A stretch of 64,000 bases of DNA from Phenylobacterium sp. (GCF_030651185.1 NZ_JAUSCJ010000029.1:124001-188000), one strand, 5' to 3'. Positions 33,188 through 44,141 are shown, counted from the stretch's first letter. The notes: generated by a model not told the origin, from the sequence alone. Translations and numbers: made by a program.

Positions 33188-33198
33188 CCGAACTCGAA

Positions 33199-34215
33199 CT
33201 AGCCCATCGGGTACGGGATTTCCTTGGAGATGGCGTCGATCTTGGTGAGGACCTCTTTCGACAGCGTCACGTCGGCGGCGGCGAAGATGTCGGGGAGTTG
33301 CTCTTCCTTGGAGACGCCGACGATGGTGGAGGCCACGAAGTCGTGCTGCTTGCTCCAGGCGGTGGCCAGCGTCACCGGGCTCATCCCGGCCTCGGCGGCG
33401 ACCGCGGCGAAGCGCTCGGTGGAGGCCAGGGACTTCTCGTTGACGAAGCGCTTGGCCATCACCGCCTGGCGGCCGCCCTGCGCGATGTAGCGGGAGAACC
33501 GCGCGCCCTCGGGCGTCGCCCCGCCCTGGTACTTGCCCGACAGCACGCCGCCGGCCAGGGGCGAGTAGGGGATCAGGCTGACGCCCTCCTTGCGGCAGGC
33601 CTGGGCCAGTTCGTCCTCGAAGCGGCGGTTGTTGAGGCTGAAGTTGTTCTGGATGGTCTGGTAGCGCGCGACGCCGAGGCGCTCGGACGCCGCCACGCTC
33701 TTCATCAGGCCCCAGGTGGTCTCGTTGCTGCAGCCGATGGTCCGCACCTTGCCCTCGCGGATCAGGTCGTCGAGGGTCTCCATGGTCTCGTCATAGGCGA
33801 TGTCGTGATCGGGCCAGTGGGTCTGGTAGAGGTCGATATAGTCGGTCCCCAGGCGTTGCAGGCTGGCCTCGACGGCGCGGGTGATGTTGTGGCGGTCCAG
33901 CGCGGTCATGCCGGCCCTCTGGGCGCCCTTGATCCAGCCGTGGCTGGGGCCGCAGACCTTGGTGGCGATGATCACCTCGTCGCGGCGCTTGGTCTTCAGC
34001 CAGCGGCCGACGATCTCCTCGGTGCGGCCGGCCCATTCCTCGCTGGGGGGCACCGGATAGTTCTCGGCGGCGTCGAAGAAGTTGATCCCGGCCTCCAGGG
34101 ACTTGTCGAGGATGCGGTGGGAGGCGGCCTCGTCGACCTGGGAGCCGAAGGTCATGGTCCCCATGCAGATCTTGGATACGACGATGGCGCTCTTGCCGAG
34201 GCGATGGGTCTGCAT
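33199..34215 (-). CDS. Aldo/keto reductase
   Basis: A 338-residue NADPH-dependent reductase with a TIM-barrel fold. Motifs: [48 protein letters not shown] (catalytic Asp and Tyr of the DxxxxY pattern), [10 protein letters not shown] (Lys), and [14 protein letters not shown] (His). The C-terminal segment holds the NADP-binding [14 protein letters not shown]. Its sequence is closest in style to the Tas-like AKR group. It reduces aldehydes or ketones; the physiological substrate is unknown. A monocistronic gene ending near the hairpin at 33145. Confidence 0.94.
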   Translation of the reverse strand: MQTHRLGKSAIVVSKICMGTMTFGSQVDEAASHRILDKSLEAGINFFDAAENYPVPPSEEWAGRTEEIVGRWLKTKRRDEVIIATKVCGPSHGWIKGAQRAGMTALDRHNITRAVEASLQRLGTDYIDLYQTHWPDHDIAYDETMETLDDLIREGKVRTIGCSNETTWGLMKSVAASERLGVARYQTIQNNFSLNNRRFEDELAQACRKEGVSLIPYSPLAGGVLSGKYQGGATPEGARFSRYIAQGGRQAVMAKRFVNEKSLASTERFAAVAAEAGMSPVTLATAWSKQHDFVASTIVGVSKEEQLPDIFAAADVTLSKEVLTKIDAISKEIPYPMG

Positions 34216-34359
34216 GAATGGCGTCCTTGAAATGGGGCGCCGGTCAGCGGCGGCGCTTCAATGGCCTGGCAGATAGGGGCAAGGCCCAGGCCTGCGCAAG
34301 GCGGCGGCTGGCGGTTGCTGGCCGAACATGATTGCCTGTCGCCCCGAGGAGATCCGAGC

Positions 34360-35685
34360 ATGAGCGCCGATTTCGGAGACAACCGCCCCGACCTCGCGGC
34401 CTGGTGGATGCCCTTCACCGCCAACCGGCAGTTCAAGGCCGATCCGCGCCTGCTCGCGCAGGCTAGCGGCATGTACTACCGCACGGCCGATGGCGAGGAG
34501 GTGCTGGACGGGACCTCGGGGCTCTGGTGCGTCAACGCCGGGCACGGGCGGGCCGAGATCGCCGAGGCCGTGCATCGCCAGCTGATGACCCTGGATTTCG
34601 CGCCGTCCTTCCAGATGGGCCATGCGCCTGGCTTCGAGTTCGCCCAGCGGCTGACCCAGATCGCGCCTGCGGGCATGGACCGGGTGTTCTTCACCAACTC
34701 CGGCTCGGAGTCGGTGGATACGGCCCTGAAGATCGCCATGGCCTATCACCGGGCGCGCGGGGAGGGGCAGAGGACCAAGCTGATCGGCCGGGAGAAGGGC
34801 TATCACGGGGTCGGGTTCGGCGGCCTGTCGGTGGGCGGCCTGGTGAACAACCGGCGGACCTTCGTCACCCTGCCGGGGGTCGATCACCTGCCCTCGACCT
34901 ACGACCTGGCGCGCAACGCGTTCTCGCGCGGGCTGCCGGCCCATGGCGCGGAGAAGGCCGATGCGCTGGAGGGGCTGATCGCCCTGCACGGGGCCGAGAC
35001 CATCGCCGCGGTGATCGTCGAGCCGGTGGCGGGATCGGCCGGAGTGCTGCCGCCGCCGGTGGGGTATCTGGCGCGGTTGCGGGAGATCTGCGACCGGCAC
35101 GGCCTCCTGCTGATCTTCGACGAGGTGATCACCGGGTTCGGGCGGATCGGCGCGCCCTTCGCGGCCCAGGCCTTCGGGGTGACGCCGGACATCATGACCA
35201 CGGCCAAGGGGCTAACCAACGGGGTCATTCCCATGGGGGCGGTGTTCGTGAAGCGGAGCGTCCACGACGCGGTGGTGCAGGGGCCGGAGGGGGCGATCGA
35301 GTTCTTCCACGGCTACACCTATTCCGGCCACCCTGTGGCCTGCGCGGCCGGGCTGGCGGTGCTGGACATCTATGCCCGCGAGGACCTGTTCGCGCGCGTC
35401 GCGGCCATGGCGCCGCTGTGGGAGGCGGCGCTGCACGGGCTGCACACGAAGGCCCACGTGATCGACATCCGCAATGTGGGCCTGATGGGCGCCATCGAGC
35501 TTTCGCCGCGCGACGGAGCGCCGGGGGCGAGGGGCTATGAGGTGTTGGTGAGAGCGCTGGAGGCCGGCCTGCTGGTGCGGGCGACCGGGGACACCATCGC
35601 CCTGTCGCCGCCGCTGATCATATCGGTGGCGGAGATCGGCAAGCTGACCGAGATCCTGGGCGGGGTGCTGGCGGGCGTCGACTGA
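34360..35685 (+). CDS. Class III aminotransferase (omega-amino acid:pyruvate type)
   Basis: A 441-residue PLP enzyme of fold type I. N-terminal WWMPFTANRQFKADPRLLAQ and DGTSGLWCVNAGHGR are typical of omega-amino-acid:pyruvate (beta-alanine) aminotransferases. FTNSGSESVDTALKIAMAYH binds the phosphate. LLIFDEVITGFGRIG carries the PLP-contacting Asp. The Schiff-base Lys is at about residue 283 in TTAKGLTNGVIPMGAV. It moves an amino group from beta-alanine, other omega-amino acids or amines to pyruvate. The ATG at 34360 has GAGGA upstream and is preferred over the ORF beginning at 34261. A 2-hydroxyacid dehydrogenase gene starts 34 bases after the stop and may share the operon. Confidence 0.94.
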   Translation: MSADFGDNRPDLAAWWMPFTANRQFKADPRLLAQASGMYYRTADGEEVLDGTSGLWCVNAGHGRAEIAEAVHRQLMTLDFAPSFQMGHAPGFEFAQRLTQIAPAGMDRVFFTNSGSESVDTALKIAMAYHRARGEGQRTKLIGREKGYHGVGFGGLSVGGLVNNRRTFVTLPGVDHLPSTYDLARNAFSRGLPAHGAEKADALEGLIALHGAETIAAVIVEPVAGSAGVLPPPVGYLARLREICDRHGLLLIFDEVITGFGRIGAPFAAQAFGVTPDIMTTAKGLTNGVIPMGAVFVKRSVHDAVVQGPEGAIEFFHGYTYSGHPVACAAGLAVLDIYAREDLFARVAAMAPLWEAALHGLHTKAHVIDIRNVGLMGAIELSPRDGAPGARGYEVLVRALEAGLLVRATGDTIALSPPLIISVAEIGKLTEILGGVLAGVD

Positions 35686-35719
35686 CCGGCTATAGAGGAT
35701 CGTTCGTCCGGAGAGCCCC

Positions 35720-36646
35720 ATGCCCCATACCCTGCTGATCTCGCACCCGATGCTGTCGCCGATGCAGGCGGGGCTGGAGGCGCAGGGCTACCGCGTCGTG
35801 CGGCGCTGGGAGATGGCGGACGGGGACGCGCAGGCGGTCGAGGCCATCGTCCATGCCGGCGAGATCTATCTCACCGCCGACTTCCTGGAGAGCCTGCCGA
35901 ACCTGAAGCTGATCGCCAATGTCAGCGTCGGCTATGACGGGGTGGACGTGCCCTGGTGCCGGGCGCGGGGGATCGAGGTCAGCCACGCCGACGGACTGAA
36001 CGCCGAGGATGTGGCCGACCATGCGCTGGGCCTGCTGATCGGCGCCTGGCGCAACATCGTGGCCGGCGACCGCATGATCCGGGCCGGGGTGTGGAACAAC
36101 GACCGCATGGAGGTCGGGCCGGGCATGAAGGGCCAGCGGGTTGGGATCATGGGCCTGGGCCATATCGGGGTGGCGGTGGCCAAGCGGGTCGAGGCCTTCG
36201 GCATGACGGTGAGCTGGTGGGGACCGAAGCCGAAGCCGGGCGCCGCCTGGCCGCGGGCCGAGAGCCTGCTGGCCCTGGCGGCTGACTGCGACATCCTGGT
36301 GGTGGCCTGCCGCGCCGATGTCTCCAACCGCCAGGCGGTGAACGCCGCGGTGATCGAGGCGGTGGGACCCAAGGGGATGATCGTCAACGTCTCGCGCGGC
36401 TCGGTGATCGATGAGGACGCCCTGATCGCGGCGCTGAAGGACGGCCGCCTGGGCCGCGCCGGACTGGACGTGTTCGCCACCGAGCCGACGCCGCCGGAGC
36501 GTTGGGAGGGCGTGCCCAACACCGTGCTGACCCCGCACAGCGCCGGGGGCACGGTGGGCTCTCTACCGTCGATGATCGCCCAGACCTTCGAGAACCTGCG
36601 CCGCCATTTCGCCGGCGAGGCCCTGCTCAGCCCGGTGAGCCACTGA
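35720..36646 (+). CDS. D-isomer specific 2-hydroxyacid dehydrogenase
   Basis: A 308-residue NAD(P)-dependent dehydrogenase. The NAD-binding GxGxxG is in VGIMGLGHIGVAVAKRVEAF. The catalytic Arg is in VVACRADVSNRQAVN, the Glu lies in VIDEDALIAAL, and the His is in TPHSAGGT. The order and length fit the glyoxylate/hydroxypyruvate reductase group (GhrB/GyaR-like), which reduces 2-oxo acids to D-2-hydroxy acids. Its place just after the aminotransferase suggests handling of a 2-oxo acid made by transamination, but this is an inference. A GGAG site precedes the ATG. Confidence 0.92.
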   Translation: MPHTLLISHPMLSPMQAGLEAQGYRVVRRWEMADGDAQAVEAIVHAGEIYLTADFLESLPNLKLIANVSVGYDGVDVPWCRARGIEVSHADGLNAEDVADHALGLLIGAWRNIVAGDRMIRAGVWNNDRMEVGPGMKGQRVGIMGLGHIGVAVAKRVEAFGMTVSWWGPKPKPGAAWPRAESLLALAADCDILVVACRADVSNRQAVNAAVIEAVGPKGMIVNVSRGSVIDEDALIAALKDGRLGRAGLDVFATEPTPPERWEGVPNTVLTPHSAGGTVGSLPSMIAQTFENLRRHFAGEALLSPVSH

Positions 36647-36748
36647 GCCAGGTTCGGCGTGAAACCTTTTGGAAAGACTGCTGTTTTACCTCAATCCTGA
36701 GGTTTGCGGCTCGGCCCGGATGGCGCTTGTAACGACTTGACATAAAGA

Positions 36749-36766
36749 CATAAAGATATCTTTATG
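36749..36766. promoter_or_regulatory. 18-bp perfect palindrome, probable SahR-type operator of the methionine operon
   Basis: CATAAAGATATCTTTATG is a perfect palindrome directly in front of the ArsR-methyltransferase gene, with an extra half-site CATAAAGA just upstream at 36741-36748 and a TTGACA at 36737-36742. It resembles the ATAAAGATATCTTTAT-like motif I recall for SahR, the SAH-responsive ArsR regulator of methionine-cycle genes in proteobacteria. The operon behind it contains metF and metH, which fits. Confidence 0.75.
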
Positions 36767-36771
36767 TGTCA

Positions 36772-37743
36772 ATGAGTCTCTCTGCGATCCAGGCTGTGGA
36801 AGTGTTGCGCGCGGCGGGCGAGCCGTCGCGGCTGCGCATCCTCGCCCTGCTGTCCCATGAGGAGCTGGCGGTGCTGGAACTGTGCAAGGTTCTGGACCAG
36901 AGCCAGCCCCGTGTCTCGCGCCATCTGAAGCTGCTGGCCGAGGCCGGCCTGGTGGAGCGGTTCCCGGACGGCGCCTGGGTGTTCTACCGGCTGGTGGCCG
37001 GCGGTCTGGCGCGGCGGCTGGCCGACGAGACCCTGGCCGCCGTCGATCCCGCCGACCCCATCCTGATCCGCGACTCCGAACGGCTGCAGCAGGTGCGCGC
37101 CGAGCGCTCCACCGAGGCCGGGGAGTATTTCGCCCGCAACGCCGCCCGTTGGGACGAGATCCGCTCGCTCTATGTGTCGGAGACTGCCGTCGAGGCCGCG
37201 GTGTTGAAGGCCGCCGGACCGGGCCCGTTCAAGCGGCTGGTGGACCTGGGCAGCGGCACGGGCCGCATGCTGACGCTGCTCGGGCCGCATGCCCAAGCCG
37301 CCGTTGGGCTGGACCTGTCGCAGCAGATGCTGAACATCGCGCGCCGCCACGTGGCCGACGCTGGTCTGGAGCGTTGCGAGCTGCGCCACGGCGACATCTT
37401 CGGCACCCGCCTGCCGGGGCAGAGCGCCGACCTCGTGGTGGTGCATCAGGTGCTGCACTATCTGGGGGACCCCGCCGCCGCCGTGCGCGAGGCGGCCCGG
37501 CTGGTGGCCGAGGACGGGCGGTTGATTATCGTCGACTTCGCCCCCCACAGCCTGGAATTCCTGCGCGAACAGCACCAGCACCGCAGGCTCGGCTTCGCCG
37601 AAGCCGAGATGGAGCGCTGGCTCAATGAGGCGGGCCTGACCAAGGTCCGCGCCGCCGCCCTGCCGCCCGCCCGGGGCGAGGGCCTGACCGTCAAGATCTG
37701 GACCGCCGAGCGCGTCCGCCAAGCCGAGAGGACCGCCGCATGA
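36772..37743 (+). CDS. ArsR family regulator fused to SAM-dependent methyltransferase domain (SahR-like)
   Basis: A 323-residue two-domain protein. Residues 1-100 are an ArsR winged helix (AGEPSRLRILALLSHEELAV, then LDQSQPRVSRHLKLLAEAGLVER), lacking an obvious metal-binding Cys set. Residues about 110-310 are a class I methyltransferase fold with LVDLGSGTGRMLTLLG and VVHQVLHYLGDPAAAV. This fusion is the architecture of SahR, which senses S-adenosylhomocysteine and represses methionine-cycle genes. The gene overlaps metF by 4 bases and heads an operon with metF and the two metH halves, so its targets are its own operon. A GTG at 36766 is also in frame, but it lies inside the palindrome. Confidence 0.9.
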   Translation: MSLSAIQAVEVLRAAGEPSRLRILALLSHEELAVLELCKVLDQSQPRVSRHLKLLAEAGLVERFPDGAWVFYRLVAGGLARRLADETLAAVDPADPILIRDSERLQQVRAERSTEAGEYFARNAARWDEIRSLYVSETAVEAAVLKAAGPGPFKRLVDLGSGTGRMLTLLGPHAQAAVGLDLSQQMLNIARRHVADAGLERCELRHGDIFGTRLPGQSADLVVVHQVLHYLGDPAAAVREAARLVAEDGRLIIVDFAPHSLEFLREQHQHRRLGFAEAEMERWLNEAGLTKVRAAALPPARGEGLTVKIWTAERVRQAERTAA

Positions 37744-38663
37744 GCCCCCTGGAAACCGCGCTAGGGCCCGTCGCCCGCGCCGGGGCCGGCCTGGCCAAAC
37801 GTCCGTCGGTCTCCTTCGAGTTCTCGCCCCCCAAGGGGCCGAAGAGCGAGGAGAGCCTGTGGGAGGCGATCCGCCGCCTGGAGCCCCTGAACCCGTCCTT
37901 CGTCTCGGTGACCTATGGGGCGGGTGGCTCGACCCGCGACCGCACGCACCGGACCGTGGTGCGGATGCTCAACGAGACCACGCTGCGACCGGCCGCCCAC
38001 CTGACCTGCGTCGAGGCCAGCCGCGCCGAGGTGGACGAGGTGATCCAGGACTACTGGGACGCCGGCATCCGCCACATCGTGGCCCTGCGCGGCGACCCGC
38101 CGGGCTCGCTGGGCGGCGCCTATACGCCCCGCGCCGACGGCTACCAGAACGCCACAGAGCTGACCGCCGGCATCCGCGCGATCGGCGACTTCGATGTCAG
38201 CGTCGGGGTCTATCCGCAGATCCACCCGGAAAGCCCGTCCGAGGATCACGACATCGAGGTGCTGAAGGCCAAGATCGACGCCGGGGCCACCCGGGCGATC
38301 AGCAACTTCTTCTTCGACATCGACGGCTACCTGCGGTTCGTCGAGAAGATCCGCAAGGCCGGGGTCACGGTCCCGATCCTGCCAGGCATCATGCCGGTAA
38401 GCAGCTATGAGGGGCTGAAGAACATGTCCCAGCGCATCGGCGTCACCCTGCCGGGCTGGCTGGGCAATCTGTTCGAAGGCCTCGACGACGATCCCGAGAC
38501 CCGCAAGCTGCTGGCCTGTTCCGTCGCCGCCGAGATGTGCGCGCGGCTGGTGGAGGAGGGGTTCGCCGACTTCCATTTCTATACCCTGAACAGGGCCGAC
38601 CTCGTTTACGCCATCTGCCGGGTGCTGGGCGTGCGGGAAGAGCCGACGGAGAAAGCCGCATGA
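37740..38663 (+). CDS. metF: Methylenetetrahydrofolate reductase
   Basis: A 307-residue FAD enzyme with the MetF TIM barrel: SFEFSPPKGPKSEESLWEAI, then FVSVTYGAGGSTRDRTHRTV, AHLTCVEASRAEVDEVIQDY, IRHIVALRGDPPGS, and QIHPESPSEDHDIEVLKAKI. It reduces 5,10-methylene-tetrahydrofolate to 5-methyl-tetrahydrofolate, the methyl donor used by the MetH genes that follow. It overlaps the regulator gene by 4 bases (ATGA) and the metH N-terminal gene by 4 bases, so the operon is translationally coupled. Length is normal for bacterial MetF. Confidence 0.97.
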   Translation: MSPLETALGPVARAGAGLAKRPSVSFEFSPPKGPKSEESLWEAIRRLEPLNPSFVSVTYGAGGSTRDRTHRTVVRMLNETTLRPAAHLTCVEASRAEVDEVIQDYWDAGIRHIVALRGDPPGSLGGAYTPRADGYQNATELTAGIRAIGDFDVSVGVYPQIHPESPSEDHDIEVLKAKIDAGATRAISNFFFDIDGYLRFVEKIRKAGVTVPILPGIMPVSSYEGLKNMSQRIGVTLPGWLGNLFEGLDDDPETRKLLACSVAAEMCARLVEEGFADFHFYTLNRADLVYAICRVLGVREEPTEKAA

Positions 38664-39724
38664 GCCCGCGCTTGGAACGTATTGAAAAGCTGAAGCAAAT
38701 CTCGCGTGAGCGGGTGCTGATCCTGGACGGCTCCTGGGGGGTGATGTTCCAGAAGCGCAAGCTGGACGAGGCCGACTACCGGGGCGAGCGGTTCAAGGAC
38801 CATCCGGGGCAGCTGAAGGGCAACAACGACATCCTGTGCCTGACGCGGCCGGACATCGTCGGCGACCTGCACGACCAGTACTACGGCGCCGGCGCCGACA
38901 TCAGCGAGACCAACACCTTCTCGGCCACCACCATCGCCCAGGCCGACTACGAGCTGGAGAGCGCGGTCCGCGATATCAACTTCGAGGGCGCGCGGATCGC
39001 CCGTGAGCGGGCCGACGCCTGGACCGCCAGGGAGCCGCACAAGCCGCGCTTCGTGGCCGGCTCGGTGGGGCCGCTGAACAAGATGCTGTCGATGTCGTCG
39101 GACGTGAACGATCCCGGCGCGCGGCTGGTGACCTTCGACGAGGTCTACACCGCCTATCGCGAGCAGATGATCGCCCTGCACGACGGCGGGGTGGACATGT
39201 TCCTGATCGAGACCATCACCGACACCCTGAACTGCAAGGCCGCCATCAAGGTGATCCTGGACATGGAGGACGAGGGCTACGAGCCCCTGCCGATCTGGAT
39301 CTCCGGGACCATCACCGACCGCTCGGGTCGCACCCTGTCGGGCCAGACGGTGGAGGCCTTCTGGAACTCGGTGAAGCACGCCAAGCCCTTCGCCATCGGC
39401 CTGAACTGCGCCCTGGGCGCCGACCTGATGCGGCCCCACATCGCCGAGCTCAGCCGCGTGGCCGACACCCTGGTGAGCGCCTATCCCAACGCGGGCCTCC
39501 CCAACGCCTTTGGCGAATACGACGAGGAGGCTCACCAGACGGCGCACGAGCTGCACGAGTGGGCGACGCGGGGCTTGGTCAACATCCTGGGCGGCTGCTG
39601 CGGCACGACGCCGGATCACATTCGCCACGTGGCCGAGGCCGTGAAGGGTGTTAAGCCCCGGCAGATTCCGGAGCGGCCCAAGGCCATGCGCCTGGCCGGG
39701 CTGGAGCCGTTCGAGCTGGCGTGA
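38660..39724 (+). CDS. metH: Methionine synthase, homocysteine-binding half (split MetH)
   Basis: A 354-residue homocysteine S-methyltransferase domain corresponding to the N-terminal module of cobalamin-dependent MetH. Markers are ERVLILDGSWGVMFQKRKLD, the first zinc-ligand Cys in GLNCALGADLMRPHI and the Cys pair in ILGGCCGTTPDHIRHV. It contributes the zinc-activated homocysteine thiolate; folate, B12 and reactivation modules are on the separate gene at 40192-42837. The start ATG overlaps the metF stop (ATGA). A split MetH of this kind is, as I recall, normal in Caulobacter, so it is not a broken gene. Its stop overlaps the start of the unknown gene that follows. Confidence 0.95.
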   Translation: MSPRLERIEKLKQISRERVLILDGSWGVMFQKRKLDEADYRGERFKDHPGQLKGNNDILCLTRPDIVGDLHDQYYGAGADISETNTFSATTIAQADYELESAVRDINFEGARIARERADAWTAREPHKPRFVAGSVGPLNKMLSMSSDVNDPGARLVTFDEVYTAYREQMIALHDGGVDMFLIETITDTLNCKAAIKVILDMEDEGYEPLPIWISGTITDRSGRTLSGQTVEAFWNSVKHAKPFAIGLNCALGADLMRPHIAELSRVADTLVSAYPNAGLPNAFGEYDEEAHQTAHELHEWATRGLVNILGGCCGTTPDHIRHVAEAVKGVKPRQIPERPKAMRLAGLEPFELA

Positions 39725-40191
39725 TGAGAGCGCCGGATTGGTATGCGGACTGGCGGCACGACGCTTTCCACGAGCTCATGGCCAAGCAGGATGCGCTCAA
39801 GGCGAGCCACCGAATCGGCTCATGGCCGCGTTGGGACTACGACGTCGACGCCGGCACGCTGACGTTCTCAGAAGACGGAGCGCCGAAGGTCGTCGCGGAC
39901 ATCCAGGTCGTCGGATCAACGGGTCCGAGGGACTGGATGTGGGGTTGGGCCAACGAACATTGGCCCCGATCGGTCGTCGAGGACATGGAAAAGGTCCGGG
40001 CCTTCGGCTCGGAGAACCGGATCGAACAATTGACGACCGAATTCCTGACCGATGACGACCTCAACAGCCTCGGCTGGGAGATGACCGCTGTGGCGGTTCG
40101 CGTCCTGGACGCCGTCGGTGCATACCGCCCGCCCCGAGACGGAGGCGGCGGCCTCTTCCTTATCTACAAGTCCATCAGGTTCGTGAGCTAA
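39724..40191 (+). CDS. Unknown protein inserted between the two metH halves, DUF6882-like
   Basis: A 155-residue cytosolic protein with no signal or membrane segment. It starts MRAPDWYADWRHDAFHELMA and has a recognisable core: IGSWPRWDYDVDAGTLTFSE, then VVADIQVVGSTGPRDWMWGW-AN with repeated Trp. To my recollection this WxWxWAN pattern is that of DUF6882 proteins, some of which sit among immunity or accessory genes; no enzyme activity is known. The second half is helical and ends with LFLIYKSIRFVS. The ATG follows the TGA of the metH N-terminal half by one shared base, and the stop abuts the ATG of the metH C-terminal half, so it is fully inside the methionine operon. It is not part of normal MetH. 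Base composition is a little lower in GC than its neighbours, consistent with acquisition. Confidence 0.8.
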   Translation: MRAPDWYADWRHDAFHELMAKQDALKASHRIGSWPRWDYDVDAGTLTFSEDGAPKVVADIQVVGSTGPRDWMWGWANEHWPRSVVEDMEKVRAFGSENRIEQLTTEFLTDDDLNSLGWEMTAVAVRVLDAVGAYRPPRDGGGGLFLIYKSIRFVS

Positions 40192-42837
<2,646 letters not shown>

Positions 42838-42987
42838 GGGCTCGCGTCCTACGCCTCGCCCCTGGCCGTCATCCTCGGGCTCGTCCCGAGGATCCATCGC
42901 TCCGCCGCAGAACGTCGAGATCGCAAGATCGGACCACGAACCACACGAACCACACGAACGGATTGACGGCGCCTATGGGATGCCGCT

Positions 42988-43017
42988 GACGGCTTCTACG
43001 ACGCCTATCTGAAGGCC
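42988..43017 (+). pseudogene. Fragment of a second terminase-small-subunit-like gene
   Basis: These 30 bases match 43723-43752 inside the intact downstream gene at 29 of 30 positions and would encode DGFYDAYLKA against DGFHDAYLKA. The frame is not open around the fragment. It is probably the relic of a duplicated or deleted copy, since the one change falls within a codon (His to Tyr) and the surroundings have diverged. Confidence 0.6.
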
Positions 43018-43127
43018 GGTTGGAGTCCGAAGTTCCTTCCCCAGGCCGCAGGCCGTATCGGGGGAGGTGGATCGAGGCCGTAAGCCGCGAGCCGGAGGGG
43101 GCTTGGGCCGTTGAGGTGGCGCGAGCC

Positions 43128-43175
43128 TAGCCCCCTCCACCGCTTCGCGGTCCCCCTCCCCCGGAGGGGGAGGAA
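43128..43175. repeat. Dispersed intergenic palindromic repeat
   Basis: TAGCCCCCTCCACCGCTTCG then CGGTCCCCCTCCCCCGGAGG ending GGGAGG. The 3' half folds as CCTCCCC/GGGGAGG. Elements of this kind are scattered between genes in Caulobacterales genomes. Copy number elsewhere cannot be judged here. Confidence 0.5.
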
Positions 43176-43201
43176 TTAGAGCGCCTGGATGACGCTGGTT
43201 T

Positions 43202-43216
43202 GTTCACTTTTTGTTC
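43202..43216 (+). promoter_or_regulatory. LexA (SOS) box, perfect GTTC-N7-GTTC
   Basis: GTTC-acttttt-GTTC exactly fits the direct-repeat LexA operator used by alphaproteobacteria. It ends 56 bases before the start of the terminase-like gene and is followed at once by TTGACG, a possible -35 element. DNA-damage control of that gene is therefore likely. Confidence 0.72.
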
Positions 43217-43272
43217 TTGACGGATTAACGCGTCCGTGAGAGACTGCGATCCTCCCCAAACAGTCTCCGCAG

Positions 43273-44061
43273 ATGCCCATGTCGTCCAAGTCGCCGCCGT
43301 TCGGGCGTTCCGACCGCCGTCCGCAGGTGCGCTATTCGCCGGCGCTCGGGACTCTGATCTGCGAGAGGATCGCGGCCGGGCAGAGCGAGGCGTCCCTGGG
43401 GCGCGAGCCGGGGATGCCCTCGGTGCAGGCGATCTACAAGTGGCGCGAGCGGGAGCCGGATTTCGCGCAGGCCTATGAGGCGGCGCGGAACCAGGCGCGG
43501 GGCGAGCGGCGGACGCGGGACCGGGCCGAAGACGAGGACCGGCGCTGGCGCCGGGCCCTGCGGCCCCGCAAGGACGGGCGCGGCGGGCGAGTCTCCACCT
43601 ATAGCGACGAACTGGGCGGGGTGATCCTGCGGCGGATCGCGGCGGGCGAGACTGTGCTGTCCATCGGCGCCGACGCCGACATGCCGTGCGCGGCCACCAT
43701 CTATCACTGGATCCGGGCCGACGACGGCTTCCACGACGCCTATCTGAAGGCCAAGGCCGTCGCCGCCGACATCTTCGCCGACGCCATGCTGGAGATCGCG
43801 CTCGAGTCCACCGAGACCACGGCCCGGGCCGACGCCCTGCGCATCAAGACCCTGCGCTGGACGGCTTCGATGCTGGCGCCGAAAAATTACGGGCCGCGGC
43901 GGCCGCTGCCAGGCGACGCGGAAGACCCCGACAAGCCGCCGTGGGTGGTGGTGGTCCAGGAGTTCGACATGACCGAGGACGAGGCCTTGGCCACCATCGG
44001 GCGCGGGCCGCTGGCGAAGGTGGACCCGGAGAAGGAGAGGGATTGGTGGAGCGAGCCGTGA
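43273..44061 (+). CDS. Terminase small subunit-like protein with two tandem HTH modules
   Basis: A 262-residue basic protein. Two copies of a module of the phage Sf6-type terminase small subunit are visible. The first is at about 20-75 (RYSPALGTLICERIAAGQSE, then PGMPSVQAIYKWREREPDFAQAYEAAR). The second is at about 108-180 (TYSDELGGVILRRIAAGETV, then DMPCAATIYHWIRADDGFHDAYLKAK, followed by the helix ADIFADAMLEIALES). In phages such proteins recognise packaging DNA through the helix-turn-helix. No terminase large subunit, portal or other phage gene is near, so this is a domesticated or stray gene. A perfect LexA box lies just upstream and a degraded copy of the second module is at 42988. The basic linker (RRTRDRAEDEDRRWRRALRP) may also touch DNA. 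Function beyond DNA binding is unknown. Confidence 0.82.
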   Translation: MPMSSKSPPFGRSDRRPQVRYSPALGTLICERIAAGQSEASLGREPGMPSVQAIYKWREREPDFAQAYEAARNQARGERRTRDRAEDEDRRWRRALRPRKDGRGGRVSTYSDELGGVILRRIAAGETVLSIGADADMPCAATIYHWIRADDGFHDAYLKAKAVAADIFADAMLEIALESTETTARADALRIKTLRWTASMLAPKNYGPRRPLPGDAEDPDKPPWVVVVQEFDMTEDEALATIGRGPLAKVDPEKERDWWSEP

Positions 44062-44141
44062 GGGTCCGCGCCGGCCGCCATCCGGCTGGCGGGGGTGGTG
44101 ATTCTCTTGCGGCCTGAGCCTGCCCGCCCGGGCCGGCGGGT

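Larger units (their letters stand above)
42838..43272. other. Repeat-rich intergenic region with gene remnant
   Basis: The 435 bases after metH hold no intact gene. In order: a CCTCGG-gctcgtc-CCGAGG hairpin element near 42881-42899; two 9-bp tandem units CGAACCACA (42937-42954); a 30-base remnant of a terminase-like gene (42988-43017); a palindromic intergenic repeat (43128-43175); and a LexA box (43202-43216). The clustering of repeats and a broken copy suggests past rearrangement here. Confidence 0.6.

Noticed and set aside
43273-44061. Prophage or phage packaging module
   Set aside because: No large terminase, portal, capsid, integrase or attachment sites are seen within the window; a single gene cannot support a prophage call.
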